Shown here piece by piece: positions 38,086 to 48,595 of a DNA stretch of 64,000 bases; position 1 is the stretch's first letter; each line of letters opens with the position of its first letter. The translations under genes were made by a program, and so were the position numbers. The notes beneath the pieces are model-generated. The model worked only from the letters and a program-made list of their open reading frames with translations. It did not search any database and was not told the DNA's origin. This DNA comes from Oscheius dolichura (taxonomy: Eukaryota; Nematoda; Chromadorea; Rhabditida; Rhabditidae): positions 9,114,001-9,178,000 of the forward strand of contig OW051496.1 of assembly GCA_932521035.1 (NCBI GenBank). The letters are read 5' to 3'.

Positions 38086-38476
38086 GTATACTCAAGATGT
38101 GACTGGTCTTATAAAAGACTACTACCCTTTCAGAGTTGTTTGCGCTCTCAACAGGTAATTATTTTGTTTTATTCGTATGCAAAAATTACAGCTCTATCAA
38201 TCCGGATTTCACGATTAGGATCACCGGTCGAGCCGCAAATAATACCAATGTCTTTACTTCTAGATTCACGAACAGTCTCAGTTACCAACTGCAACTGTAT
38301 ACAACTGTATACGCAAAAGATATGCAACTGTATACGCAAAAGATATGCAACTGTATACGCAAAAGATCTGAAGAAACAATCGTTTCCCGATTATTCAATT
38401 CATGTTTCTGACCAAGATGTTCCTAAAATCCCGATAGTACTGACATACGGAAAGGGAATACTCACGGTAAGCTAAA
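38086..38476 (+). pseudogene. damaged copy of the 174-aa secreted-protein gene
   Basis: The two middle exons of the gene at 49146-51926 are recognisable (YTQDVTGLIKDYYPFRVV; then FTIRITGRAANNTNVFTS). A 23-bp unit (GCAACTGTATACGCAAAAG plus ATAT) repeated about three times at 38291-38369 throws the downstream part (FPDYSIHVSDQDVPKIP) out of frame. No counterpart of the signal-peptide exon or of the last exon is present nearby. Both ends and the frame are therefore lost, and a functional product is unlikely. Confidence 0.75.
38291..38369. repeat. 23-bp tandem repeat in a coding exon
   Basis: Three units plus a partial fourth of a 23-bp repeat containing CAACTGTATACGCAAAAGAT. The unit length is not a multiple of three, so each unit shifts the frame. 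The other copy of the gene has no such repeat at the corresponding place. Confidence 0.85.
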
Positions 38477-38481
38477 TTATT

Positions 38482-38765
38482 TTAAAGGGACTGTCAGGGA
38501 CCTTTTTTTCCGGTAACGGGTCCAACTAACTAGCGTCCTCCGCCTTTGGCGCGCTTTGGCGGAACACGAATTTTTGAAATTTTTTTCGTTTTTTGACATT
38601 TTCTGAACGTCTATGATGACATATTCCGTAAAACTATTACGAATTCGTGAAATTTTGATGGCGCACCTACCGTAACCAAATAAGGTGTCCTTTAAAGGAA
38701 CTGTCAGGGACCTTTGGATTAGTGAAAGACTTAGCGTCCTTTTTCTGTAAAGCCCTTGGCGGGAG
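38482..38765. repeat. direct repeat pair replacing a lost exon
   Basis: TTTAAAGGGACTGTCAGGGA at 38482 and TTTAAAGGAACTGTCAGGGA at about 38693 begin two similar blocks that continue with AGCGTCC and a CTTTGGCG or CTTGGCG stretch. The piece TTAGCGTCCTTTTTCTG recurs inside the element at 49974-50311. The pair lies where copy 2 has its MITE-bearing intron and last exon. Confidence 0.55.
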
Positions 38766-38910
38766 TTCCCCTTTTCAAAAGCTATATCCGTGTTTTGTGG
38801 CGGTTGGTGAACGTGTTTGGTATCAGTTTGTAGAGAATATATAGATAATATATATAGATAATAATAGTTTAATATTATAGCAAAATATAATAAACAAATC
38901 ACCCCCACAC

Positions 38911-40943
38911 TTAATGGGTAGTACAACGTATGCGGGCGATGCCTTTGCCTCCCATACCCACAAAATAGCCATCCTCACATACAGGATTAGTCGGGAATAC
39001 GTCATATAGGCAGGTGCCGTTGGTGAGGATCGTCTGGAATCCATTACAACCAGAAGCAACCAGTTGGCAAGTAGTGCCATCTGTTATTGCATTTACGGTG
39101 ACCATTGGGAAAGGAAGTCCAGGCCCACATGATGTATCGTCGGTATTGGGTAAGATCGTCGGAAGCATACAAGCATCACAGGGATCTAAAATGTGAGATT
39201 GCCTTTTCAATTCAATAATAACGTACAAGTTAGATTAGTTCCAATTCATGTTATGCGCTAGTTTCAATGATTATGAGAACTGAGATTAGCTCAATTGCTC
39301 TGGTGAGATATTAGATCCACGCACCACTTCCGATGGCACGTTTGCTGTGGTACTAATACCAACGCGGCCGATAGCGGCCGGAATCATACTTGTCTGTAAT
39401 AATCGACTCCGTTCACTTAGTTCCGCGGAACTAAATGACAGCTCGATTTTTTATTTCTTCCAGACATGATTGCAATAAACGGCTTTCCGTATTACAACGT
39501 TCCATGGAACTAATGTCGCACTCTCTTTTTCTGCCGGGTCCGACAGAAAATGTCGGCACGACACGACAGGCAAAATGGCTGTCGTGTCGTGTCGTGTCGG
39601 CCAAAAACCATACTAGTCGATGACAAACAAAAAACCACGAACAACTTGCTGCCCGTGAGGCAGCCCTTAGTCGGAAGAAGAAGAAATCCACTATACAGAA
39701 CTATGCAGATGTGCATCCGCAGAACTATTCAGCCGGCTGAATAGTTCGAATAGTGAATAGCTCTTTTGTACGTCCAATCTTTTTCGGCTGTCAAATTATT
39801 AATCCAAACGCGGCCAAAGGCCGCCGGAGGCATACTAATTTGGTTATATTTTTACTGAACCAGTATTGTTCTCTTTTTGTTGTGTCCTTGATATAATCCT
39901 TATTGTTTTCGCTTGATCGTTTTCAAAATGAACCTCTCCTAATTCTCCAGAACCGTATGTGGTTTTCAATAGGTGTTTCATATCACCCTGGCCCACTACA
40001 GATTGCTTTATTTCGACATTTCTTGACTCGAGGTGCTGTGGGGACTCATACAGAGCTTTCATAAAACGTTAGGGTGGCCCTTTTGAAGGCCTTGACGTCC
40101 CCTTCCAGCCAAAAAAAGTTTGTCTCGGTAGCCCCCAAGATGGCCGAGTATCGCGCATTTCCTTTTACTATGGAAACAGTCCTCCCGATGAAATTCGACG
40201 AGGAAAAGCGGGTGTAGCGCGGCAATTTGTGACCCAATCCCTTTACTCCAAGAAAAAAAGTTGTTAGTTAGACCAAGGGCTAACAGCTGATAGCACAATT
40301 GGAGTGATTGGGAGCAACTCATTTTTGATGGTACAGTTTCCGATATTAAAAATGACATTTTTTCAAAAGCGCGATACTCGGCCATCTTGGGGGCTACCGG
40401 GACAAACTTTTTTTTTGGCTGAAAGCTGACTTCAAGGCCTTCAAAAGGGCCACCCTAACGTTTTATGAAAGCTCTGTATGAGTCCCCACAGCACCTCGAG
40501 TCAAGAAATGTCGAAATAAAGCAATCTGTAGTGGGCCAGGGTGATATGAAACACCTATTGAAAACCACATACGGTTTTGGAGAATTAGGAGAGGTTCATT
40601 TTGACACCAAAACCAGCTCGAAAAGTGCCAAAAAAAAGTTACGTAAAAAATGCCTTGTAGACTCCCCAAATCACCCTTTTTATTGAGATTTCATCTCTTT
40701 TCAACAAACGGATGTCTTTTACTTGCCTATTTTTTCGCTGGTGGTGTCGATCGTTGTTGTTTCGGTGGTGGTGTCGATCGTTGTTGTGGTAAGAGCCAGT
40801 TGAGTAGTAGTTCTGGCGGCAGACGTCGGCGAGATCCTCGTTATGGGAATAATATCATCGAAGTCCGGAGGCTTCATTGCCACACAGGCATATGAGCTTC
40901 GGACGGCCAGAAGGGCCACGAAAAGTCTCTTGAATAGAGGCAT
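38911..40943 (-). CDS. C6/DUF281-like secreted protein, copy 1, two exons, 163 aa
   Basis: Exons 40943-40727 and 39185-38911. Exon 1 encodes a signal peptide (MPLFKRLFVALLAVRSSYA), the motif CVAMKPPDFDDIIP and a Thr-rich linker. Exon 2 encodes the Cys-rich domain (DPCDACMLP ... DGTTCQLVASGC ... NPVCEDGYFVG ... IARIRC) with eight cysteines in all. This pattern of signal, Thr linker and Cys-rich repeat resembles the nematode-specific C6/DUF281 proteins; function unknown. The intron is 1541 nt, has a GC donor (G/GCAAGT) and AG acceptor, and contains an insertion absent from copy 2. Unlike copy 2, the signal peptide is encoded in the same exon as the linker. Confidence 0.72.
39553..39599. repeat. 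hairpin of CGACA-type repeats
   Basis: CACGACACGACAG is followed after a 9-nt spacer by CTGTCGTGTCGTG, a perfect inverted repeat that would form a stable stem. Confidence 0.6.
39722..39747. repeat. 26-bp perfect palindrome
   Basis: GAACTATTCAGCC joined directly to GGCTGAATAGTTC reads the same on both strands with no spacer. It lies within the nested insertion. Confidence 0.8.
39925..40604. mobile_element. foldback element with arms of about 232 bp
   Basis: Left arm 39925-40156 and right arm 40369-40604 are near-identical inverted repeats; both arms translate MKALYESPQHLESRNVEIKQ in opposite orientations. The 212-bp spacer is unique. It has no transposase frame; the shared peptide is most simply a shadow of the repeat. 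A flanking piece (CAGTATTGTTCYCTTTTTGT) recurs at about 51680. Confidence 0.8.
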
Positions 40944-40960
40944 TCGTCTGCGTACTGCGG

Positions 40961-42384
40961 AGACGGTGTGATTCTTTACGGCCAGAGCTTTTAAAGGGAT
41001 CGTAGAAACAGATATAGTGCTCATAGAAGGAGACATCAGAGAAAATTGATTCGTCGCCTGTAACGTTTACGTAAGGAGGGGGAGGAGCGAAGAGGAACGA
41101 TAAAATACCATCATAAATTTAATTAATTGTTCAGGTCAGACTACCGCAATTTTTAGATTTTTCGTGCCAGTGGAAGGAAGGAATAATAGCAACTTTGAAA
41201 TCATGACAACAGATTATCCTACCCTAATAATGGGCAGGCCAGCGGGCTTTCGGCAGCCTACGGCTGTCGCACTTTTTTATTCTACGGTGATAAGCACTTT
41301 CTGCCAAACTGCACAGAGAAACAGGGCGAAGATAGATTTCCGTGTTGAGAGGTGTCCTTTAATTGGGGTTTTAGATGGAGAAGGGCCTCCTAGGTAAGGA
41401 AGTCAAAAAGAAGACAATTAATCCAATTCCCAATAAGAAAATGACAACAATTTAGAGGGCAACATCCCTCCTCACTGGGAAACCTTGTCAGGCACGTATT
41501 TGGCGGGATTACTGTAGAATTCCAAGTCGAAATTTGGTCACTTATTGAAAGCGGGTGGCTAGAGGGATCCCCTCAGTTCCAGCTACTAAAACAACCATAA
41601 GCTTCCAAATATCTCAATTTACAATATTAAAGCTTCCGAGACTTCTGGACTATGCTCATAGACCATTTTGATGAAAACCACGATCCCCTTTGCCGACTTT
41701 TTCTATCAATTCTCCCAAGAAAGCGTGCAGATTGAAAGAAGTGTGAAAGAAGAAGATACCAGCCGTAGCGTTCTCTTGTTTCCTTGCTGCCACAAGAGGT
41801 CACTTTTTTAGCCGACGTAGATACGAACCAAGCGGCGGTCGTTCGCTCACAAAGGAAAATACGGGATGATAGATTTCCCAGTGAGAAAAGACTGATAATC
41901 TGTTTCCACCGGACAAAGAAGGAATTTAGTTCCTAGTTTTTGGGAAGAACAGGAAACCAGGGAGGTTTGACAGCAAAAAGATCCCAATGGACCCTTTCTT
42001 TTTATATCTAAAAAAGTTTCGAGGGTATAGGGAGCGGGAAAGGCAGATGAAAGGCTTCTCTTCACTTTATTCTTCCTGAAGACTGATAGCTCCCCAGATT
42101 TGTTCCTCCGGATTCACAAGGACTGTCGAGTATCGTCCCAGCCTTCAGCCCTTTTCAGCCGGCAATATCTTCCCGTGTAGACAGCTCTGTTTCGATTGTC
42201 CCCGACAAGGGTCACCCTGACACTACCCGTCTGTTGCGGCGATTGCTCTCGTAAACTGGGTGAAATTAATCTGGCAGCGTGACGGAGAGAATAAGAACGG
42301 AACCGTCTCGATACGTTTGAAAACGAATAGGAAAAAGGCTGGACAAGGAAAGTAATGGAATGAAGTTGATTCGTCTTCTTACTT
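40961..42384. other. intergenic, no gene seen
   Basis: Upstream of DUF281-like copy 1. Contains a short copy of CGGCAGCCTACGGCTGTCG (about 41251), shared with the repeat at 9440. No supported frame. Confidence 0.4.
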
Positions 42385-42399
42385 TCTCTAATTCGTCCC

Positions 42400-42605
42400 C
42401 CTCTCCACCTGTTTCCTCCATTTTTTGAGATCTATGGAACCGTTTCGGGTTGCTATCCAGCCTCGTGGGTAACCAGGGAGGAAAGAGGGAATAATGACAC
42501 TCTATGTCCATCATCGGGAGCCGGATGATCGCTCTCAAAATAGGGGAACCCGTTACTAACCACTTGTCATCCGTTGCTAGCTATTCTCGAAAAATGAAGG
42601 CGGAA
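42400..42605 (-). repeat. dispersed repeat of about 200 bp, copy 1 of 4 (inverted)
   Basis: Reverse-complemented, this begins TTCATTTTTCGAGAATAG and continues GGATGACAAGTGGTTAGTAA and CCCGAAACGGTTCCATAGAT, the same order as the copies at 48375, 56295 and 57072. Confidence 0.8.
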
Positions 42606-42944
42606 TAAGGATTTGATAGGGGAAAATATTTCCGAGAGTGAGAGGGGCCTTCCAAGCTTCGAATAATTTAATAAAGTGAAAATGTTCCATACCTTCTAGG
42701 GTAGAAGAAATCCATCTTGGGAAGAAAATAACGAAAAGAGCCAAAATGTAGAAGTTTCAAAAATGAAAACAGTTTCCTAATTGGGTGGCTCGTCTGGGAA
42801 ACTGTGCCCATAACTGACCCGTTTCCCTGTTGTCTCCGTATCTGACTGTCCTTCTCCAGGGTCAAGAAGAGTTGTGCTGGAGTTTCCAGCCAACAAACAA
42901 CGAAGGAACCAAGGCCCGAAAACGTCGAAGACGATGTGCTCCTA

Positions 42945-43360
42945 CCACCGATAGAGCGATGATGGCACCCCCATTCTGTCCAATATGACAGGAGGGATGG
43001 CCACCACCTCCTTCAGTTTCCTATTCATCCCGATTAGAACACTCGCTTTCGGGATGGACATCCGGATCAGATCTTCTTCCCCGGTCCACTCCGGCCGGCT
43101 GTAGGCGTTCATGGTCTTGGGGGTTATCCTTCTCCGGAGGTCTTCTCTCTGGATGTCCTTGGCCCGGTCGATCATGTAGCCCGTAATCTCCACGACTCCC
43201 TCAAATTGATAGTTTTCTAAAGTTGTCCGCCCCGATCTTACCCCTTCTCTCATCTCAACTCTCCAACGGCGTTTTCCTTCTTCCATTCCATAAAACACCT
43301 TGTCGTAGAAGTCGTTCAGGAGATAACGGCGGGCGGCTGGGAATGCAATTCACTGCACCC
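42945..43360 (-). CDS. possible coding exon, unrecognised protein
   Basis: A frame open over about 400 nt reads on the minus strand from near 43352 (AFPAARRYLLNDFYDKVFYG) to the stop at 42942. The composition is balanced and protein-like (EITGYMIDRAKDIQREDLRR; WTGEEDLIRMSIPKASVLIG). An acceptor-like CATTCCCAG precedes it, but I could not identify partner exons on either side. It could be one exon of a gene or a decayed gene piece. No family recognised. Confidence 0.4.
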
Positions 43361-44021
43361 CAAAAATACACAACATTACTGGTACTCCTTTTTTAAATTT
43401 AAAATAATGAAAGCTTTTCAGTTCATTTTCCAGACTTTGTTAAAAGATGGAAAACAATTGGCTTTTTCAGCGAGCAATACCTTGAATCGGGGCATATTCA
43501 TTTCAATGCAATTTCAGAAAATTATGGATATAATAAGACTAGCTCTACTGCGCTAGGAAAAATTATCGAAAATACCAATGCTTTGGCAATATTACGCTAT
43601 AGGCGTATAGTTAGGCGTATAGTTAATTCCTAAAATGCCACTGAATAAAACAAAAACCTGTCTTTATTGTTGTTTAGTCCCATTCCCTTCGATGTTCTGC
43701 TGCTTCTTAGGATACCTCATTATTGAAAAGCTAGAAGAATGGCACTCTAAATCACACGACTGCTTTTGTACACAAGGTTTTGAGGGTTTAAACCCTTTAA
43801 ATATCAGATGATACAACTTATCTTTTATATTTAATAGTTTCCTTGCGGTGGAGTGCTGAGTACAGTGTTGAAGTAATCTGAAACACAATGAAATAGTACA
43901 AAAAGAACAAGAAAATAAGCGAAAACGAGAAGAAAGACGGCAGCGTAGATAAAAAGCAATTCTGGCCCGGAATCTGGGGGCGCATTTACCGCGCATTAGG
44001 GAAAAAAATGCCTCGGATATT
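43361..44021. other. intergenic, no gene seen
   Basis: AT-rich DNA. A small tandem (GGCGTATAGTTA, about 43611-43632) is the only visible structure. Confidence 0.4.
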
Positions 44022-44289
44022 TACATCTCTTTCTCAGAATTGGCTGACCTAAATTCATGATTTTTGGTGATAATGTTGTAGACAGCATGTAGATGTCACA
44101 GCAATTCTTTCAGATAGTTTGCATGTGAGATCGCTTCGCACGAATGATATTTGTGCTATATCGCGTCCGTTTCCTATTGAAGCCTTGATGTCATAAGCTG
44201 AAAGAATTGCTGTGGCATCTACCAGCATCTGCAATATTCTCATAAAAAATCACAAATTTAGGTTCGGTCAATTCTGAGAAAGAGATGTA
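44022..44289. mobile_element. foldback element with 92-bp arms
   Basis: Left arm 44022-44113 (TACATCTCTTTCTCAGAATT ... GCAATTCTTTCAG) is an imperfect inverted copy of the right arm 44198-44289, with an 84-bp loop. It is non-coding and stands about 380 bp upstream of the transposase-like gene. Confidence 0.75.
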
Positions 44290-44670
44290 AGAAGTTTCTA
44301 CTAAAATGCTCAGGCAATTCTTGCCGCCAAGTGCCGCGCGCTCTATTGCCACGGCGAGCTGTGCTGTGTTGAAGCGCATTATTTTTGCGAAAGTGGCGTG
44401 GCCGGAAGAATGTACGTGGCTGCAGAAAAATTCGGCCGGAATGGGTCGTTTCCATTTCGGCTATTTTCCGAAACGGCGGAAACTCCTTTCGGGTCTAATT
44501 CATTTCCTCGCTTTGCACAGCTCGCCGATGTCAACACCTTAAAGGTCGGGAAAATGGGGCGCGGTTGCGCGCAAAAGCGCGCGGAATTCAATATTTTTGA
44601 ATTTTTGACCATTTTTTTTTGTAATTTTACCATTATTATAACCTTTTTGTGATTTGACTGAGTGTTGGAA

Positions 44671-47600
44671 ATGAAAAAGAGTGTTTTGTCCTCGGACTAC
44701 CGGTTGTTGGACCCCCAACGTCTCTCTTTAGAGCCTCCCCTTGTTTCAGATTCTGGTGGCTCAGAAGAAGAAAGAAAAAAAGCTGAAGAAGAGAGAAGAA
44801 GAATGGAAGAAGAAGGAAGAAGCGAGCTGCATGAAAAGAAGGTAAGTGATTTTGAGGTGAGTATTTTAGAGGAAGAAGGCCGTGGCGAAGATGTGGAGGA
44901 TTCCGAGAAGGAGGGAGGAGAGCTTGGAGGTATGTTGTTATAGTTATGTTGTTGACTGCATTTTGCATTATTTTTAGAGGTGAGTGTTTTAGTAGAGGGA
45001 GTCCAGGAGCGGCAAGAAGAAGAAGAACAACTGGGAGGAGCAGAGCGATTGGAAAATGAAGAATGTGCCGAAGCACATGATAAAGGTTTTTTTAAACGTT
45101 TATTCATTTTTATTAATAAATTTTATTATTTACAACATTGTTTTCCTTTATTTAGCTTCACAATATGAGAGAACGAAACCTTATCGTAAAAAAAGAAATC
45201 TTTTTTCTCTAAGAAGACGTAGAAAGCGGTCTCCAGGAGCAGGACGTCCGAAAAAGGTTGCATTGGGAGATTCTCAACCACAAGCTCCTCTGAGTCCTTT
45301 GCCTCCTTTGACCCCTCCGCCATCTGGAAATGTATCCTTCGATTTTTCGTTTTCTGCTATCGACTTGTCGTCTTCGAATATTTCTTTCCTCTTGATAATG
45401 GCTTCAGGCCCTACTCCGAGACACATAAATGCTGGTACTGCCATGACCCCGACTTCCACGCGAACATTTGTTAAAGTCGTCGAAAAATGCGCAGTTTGTA
45501 ATGGCAGCGGAAAAATTAATAGGCAACAATTAAACGTAGGCGCTTAGTTATCTTTATGAAGTTTTTCCGATCTAGTCAGCACTCCGTAGGATGATGGAAT
45601 AATACATATATTCGTAGACGAACTTGGCATCAAATTCTACCATCATATTCGTTTTCACGGAGAACTATTGCCACTAAGCGATGCGATTCAGCGGCAAAAA
45701 TTCTAAAGGCTCTAGCAAACGAAATCATAGATAGCAAAGAAACTGAATCCATTGCTGCGATAATTTCAAAATTATTTGATCGAAGACATGAAATTAAAGC
45801 AAAAGTGGAGGAAAACCTGAAGAAAACAGCTCCTCCTGTTCTTAAAATTAGTAGTTCTTCTTATTTTCCTTTGAAATCCTTGTTTAGTCGATGTTTTGCC
45901 AACGTTAACGAAGTATACTCGTTCTAAAAATGGAATGGAAAAACTAACTGCAAACATTAATTCCATTGCTTCTTATAACATCTTCGGCCCTCGAGAAGCT
46001 CTTAGAACTGAATATGACTCTTATAATCTGAACGTTGAATATATTAATATGATAAAACCGGTAGTTCGCGAAGGTTAGCTCTCATATTTTATACCCATTA
46101 CCCCGATATCCCAGGCGAAACCGAACGTATACCCGTGGCCTTCATCTCAAATATTGCTGAAGTCATGGAGAACTACGCCGAGAAGCTGTCGGATCACATC
46201 TACTTTGCTGATCCGAAAAACAAGAAGTTCCAACTGAGGATTGCAGTGAATAAAGAAGGCGAAGACACCAAGCTGACCCTTTCTTTTGGAGATCTGCGTA
46301 AATCCCAGTCTCCTTATTCGCAAATCGTCGCCGCCGCGTATACTGGGAAGGACACCAATTGGAACCTCGCCAACCTCATTCCGGAAGTCTTCAACGGATT
46401 GACAGCTTTACAATGGAAAGACGAAGATGTAGAAGTCGAGAAGTTCGCCATTGGGGACAACCGCAGTTTATCGGCTCTTATTGGACACGACGGCCAGGCT
46501 ACTCAATATCCATGCGTCATCTGCCCCATCCTGAAGAAAACCATGAAGACTTGGGACGGGGAAACCGAATGAAAATTCTGGAAATCAAGAAGCAACTGCA
46601 CTGGTGAGGAGATTAGAAAGGCATCCTGTACTGGAGTCGAACTGCTGAAGATCCACTCGGATTACGTCGTTCCTCCTCTTCTCCACAACATCACTGGACC
46701 AGCAACGGCTCTTCTTGGCTATCTTATAGAAGATTCCGCCTATGTCGATAGATGCCGAATGGCTAAGAAGAGGATCCAACTTTCTGAAATGCCCTCCCAG
46801 TGTGGAAATAGTCTAGACATGATCCGGAAGGAGAAGCAACCAGCAGAAAAGACGCTGGATTCGCTTAAACGCTGTAACGGCAACATTGCTTATCTCTTCA
46901 ATTATATGAAGAAAGAGAATATTATTTTGCAGCTGTATCAAGGAGGTAATTTAATTTAAAAATATTAATTGCCGTTTTCAAGGGATCTTGACAGGGAACC
47001 ATGCAAAGCGCTTCTTCTCAACAATTCACAAAGCTGTTGAAAGGTTTGCCACAATCTCTCAGGGTACCACCCGTGAAAAGCAAGACCTCCGGCGACTCAG
47101 CGAAATTTACTGCTTGGTTCGTTTTATACGCCTTAATTAATACGCTGCAATTATAGATAGGTTCCAGTTTAAAGACAATTCAATCGCTAACAAAAGCGGC
47201 ACCCTTGACATATGAGGAACAAGATAGCCTACTACGTGTGACAAGGAAAATTGGGGAAATGTTTACCCTTATGCCGTCCATGAATATCACTCCAAAAATC
47301 CATGCTATCGGCGGTAATTCAATTATATATTAGCATTATTTTTAGCGCATTTCTATCAATTTCTCGAAAGACATGGAACCCTCGGAAACTTTGGAGAACA
47401 ATTCCTCGAAAGCGGACACGTTCACTGGAATGCGGTAAAAAATAATTCAGGCATGGTAAACGGAAGTGAGAAACTTGCCAGAGTAATGAAGAGTGTAAAT
47501 CTAAGGTCGATTTGTTTACTCTAAAAACCAAAGTGTAAGTTGCAAAAAGATCTATTAAATGACCCCAAAATCTATGGGCTGCCATGAAATCTAATTTTCG

Positions 47601-47810
47601 CTTTGCGGTCCCTAGGTATAGGTGCGGTTCCTGGTATTTATGGCCGCACTCCCATTTCAGTATTCCCTTTAGACAGCTGCTGTAGAGGGGGCGACCGAAC
47701 CCGAAAGTAAGCAATACAGGAAAAGATCGCGGAAGCGCTCAAAAATAAATAATGAGCGTATAATTTCTAAATTCGGTGATATCACCAAATCAGATTTGGT
47801 GAGTTGGTGA
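44671..47810 (+). pseudogene. DDE-transposase-like gene, interrupted by an in-frame TGA
   Basis: Multi-exon plus-strand gene. Exons well supported by phase: 44671-44929, 44978-45085, 45156-45535, about 45592-45849, about 45887-46074, 46115-46960 and 47673-47810, with further pieces between 46997 and 47520. It starts with an acidic, Glu-rich leader, a basic RKKRNLFSLRRRRKR segment with GRPKK, and a CAVC motif. The core has the order seen in a transposase-like family of invertebrates: a G..TKL segment (NKEGEDTKLTLSF), YTGKDTNWNLANLIPEVFNG, GDNRSLSALIGHDG...YPCVIC, and near the end TPKIHAIG ... GNFGEQFLESGHVHWN. The usual first acidic residue is Asn here. TGA at 46570-46572 interrupts an otherwise open exon that continues to 46959. 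The junction near 45590 also does not join cleanly. Probably a decayed transposon or a decayed domesticated gene; the superfamily is not certain. Confidence 0.6.
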
Positions 47811-48161
47811 TATAGTCTGTTTCAAATGGAAAAACTTTTCCCGCGCGGTTCAGACCTTCAAATTTTTCAAGTTCAATTTCTTGCAAATTTTTCGATAATT
47901 GGATTTGACATAGATTCCAGCTATTTTTATGCTCTTTTTGGGTAACTTATACTTCGAATAAGCAAAAGTAGTAATAAAAACGGTGACAACATATGTGAAA
48001 TCCTCATAAAAATGCATAAACTTTAAGGTTGGACCATCTAGACGGGAAAATGCTCAACCTAGATTCGACTTTTCCTTTAAAAAATTCAATTTTGAGTTTT
48101 TTTGCATTTGAAATGGACTATGTCACCAGGTGAGCAGTTTGGTGAGCTCACCTGGTGAGGA
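47777..48161. mobile_element. miniature inverted-repeat element overlapping the end of the transposase-like gene
   Basis: GGTGATATAGTCTGTTTCAA (47806 onward) is matched at the right end by the reverse complement of TTGAAATGGACTATGTCACC (about 48111-48130), and further TCACC/GGTGA subrepeats lie outside both. The internal 280 bp is AT-rich and non-coding. The left end overlaps the last codons and stop of the transposase-like gene. Confidence 0.65.
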
Positions 48162-48374
48162 GGGGCAATGGCCATCCGTTTGGCTGTAGCTCTTTCCAGT
48201 CAAAAGTTATGGACCAGCGCGGGTATTAGGAGCCCCCCTAATACTTCCATCACCGTTACTGTGTTTCAAGGACCCTTTCTCTCCAGGAGAGTATGGCACA
48301 CCCATGTGGAGCTTTTTAAATGTCTTTTTACGGTTTCTACATAGAATTTTATCTACAAAATTGTTGATGGTATT
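48162..48374. other. intergenic
   Basis: Spacer between two repeats. No gene seen. Confidence 0.4.
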
Positions 48375-48595
48375 TTTCCTCCTTCAAATCCCATTGAGGG
48401 CTTTCATTTTTCGGGAATAGGTAGCAACGAATGACAAGTGGTTAGTAACGGGTCCCCCTATTTTGAGAGCGATCATCCGGCTTCCGATGATGGACATAGA
48501 ATGCCATTATTCCCTCTTTATTCCCTAGTTACCGACGGGACTGTGTACCAACCCGAAACGGTTCCATAGATCTCCAAAAAATAGAGGAAGTGGTG
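48375..48595 (+). repeat. dispersed repeat of about 200 bp, copy 2 of 4
   Basis: Contains GGCTTTCATTTTTCGGGAAT, AATGACAAGTGGTTAGTAAC, CGATGATGGACATA and CCCGAAACGGTTCCATAGAT in the same order and spacing as the other three copies. Confidence 0.85.

Larger units (their letters stand above)
39355..40700. mobile_element. nested insertion in the intron of DUF281-like copy 1
   Basis: Copy 2 has 197 nt between the same two exons, copy 1 has 1541 nt. The alignment breaks after GTGGTACT (39354) and resumes near TTTTACTTGCC (about 40717). The inserted DNA includes CG-rich direct repeats (AACGCGGCCGATAGCGGCCG at about 39361 and AACGCGGCCAAAGGCCGCCG at about 39808) and the foldback pair at 39925-40604. 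The exact ends and any target duplication are unclear, so it may be several nested elements. Confidence 0.7.
38066..40960. repeat. segmental duplication, copy 1
   Basis: Matches 50785-52690 in direct orientation: same order of a plus-strand gene and a convergent minus-strand gene, with near-identical blocks (for example the 37-nt intron starting GTAATTATTTTG). It contains a large insertion at 39355 to about 40700 and has lost the last exon of the plus-strand gene. Confidence 0.85.

Noticed and set aside
39844..40686. Two similar 72-73 codon frames (MKALYESPQHLESRNVEIKQ) in opposite orientation
   Set aside because: They are the two arms of the foldback element; identity of the peptides follows from the repeat and does not show coding.
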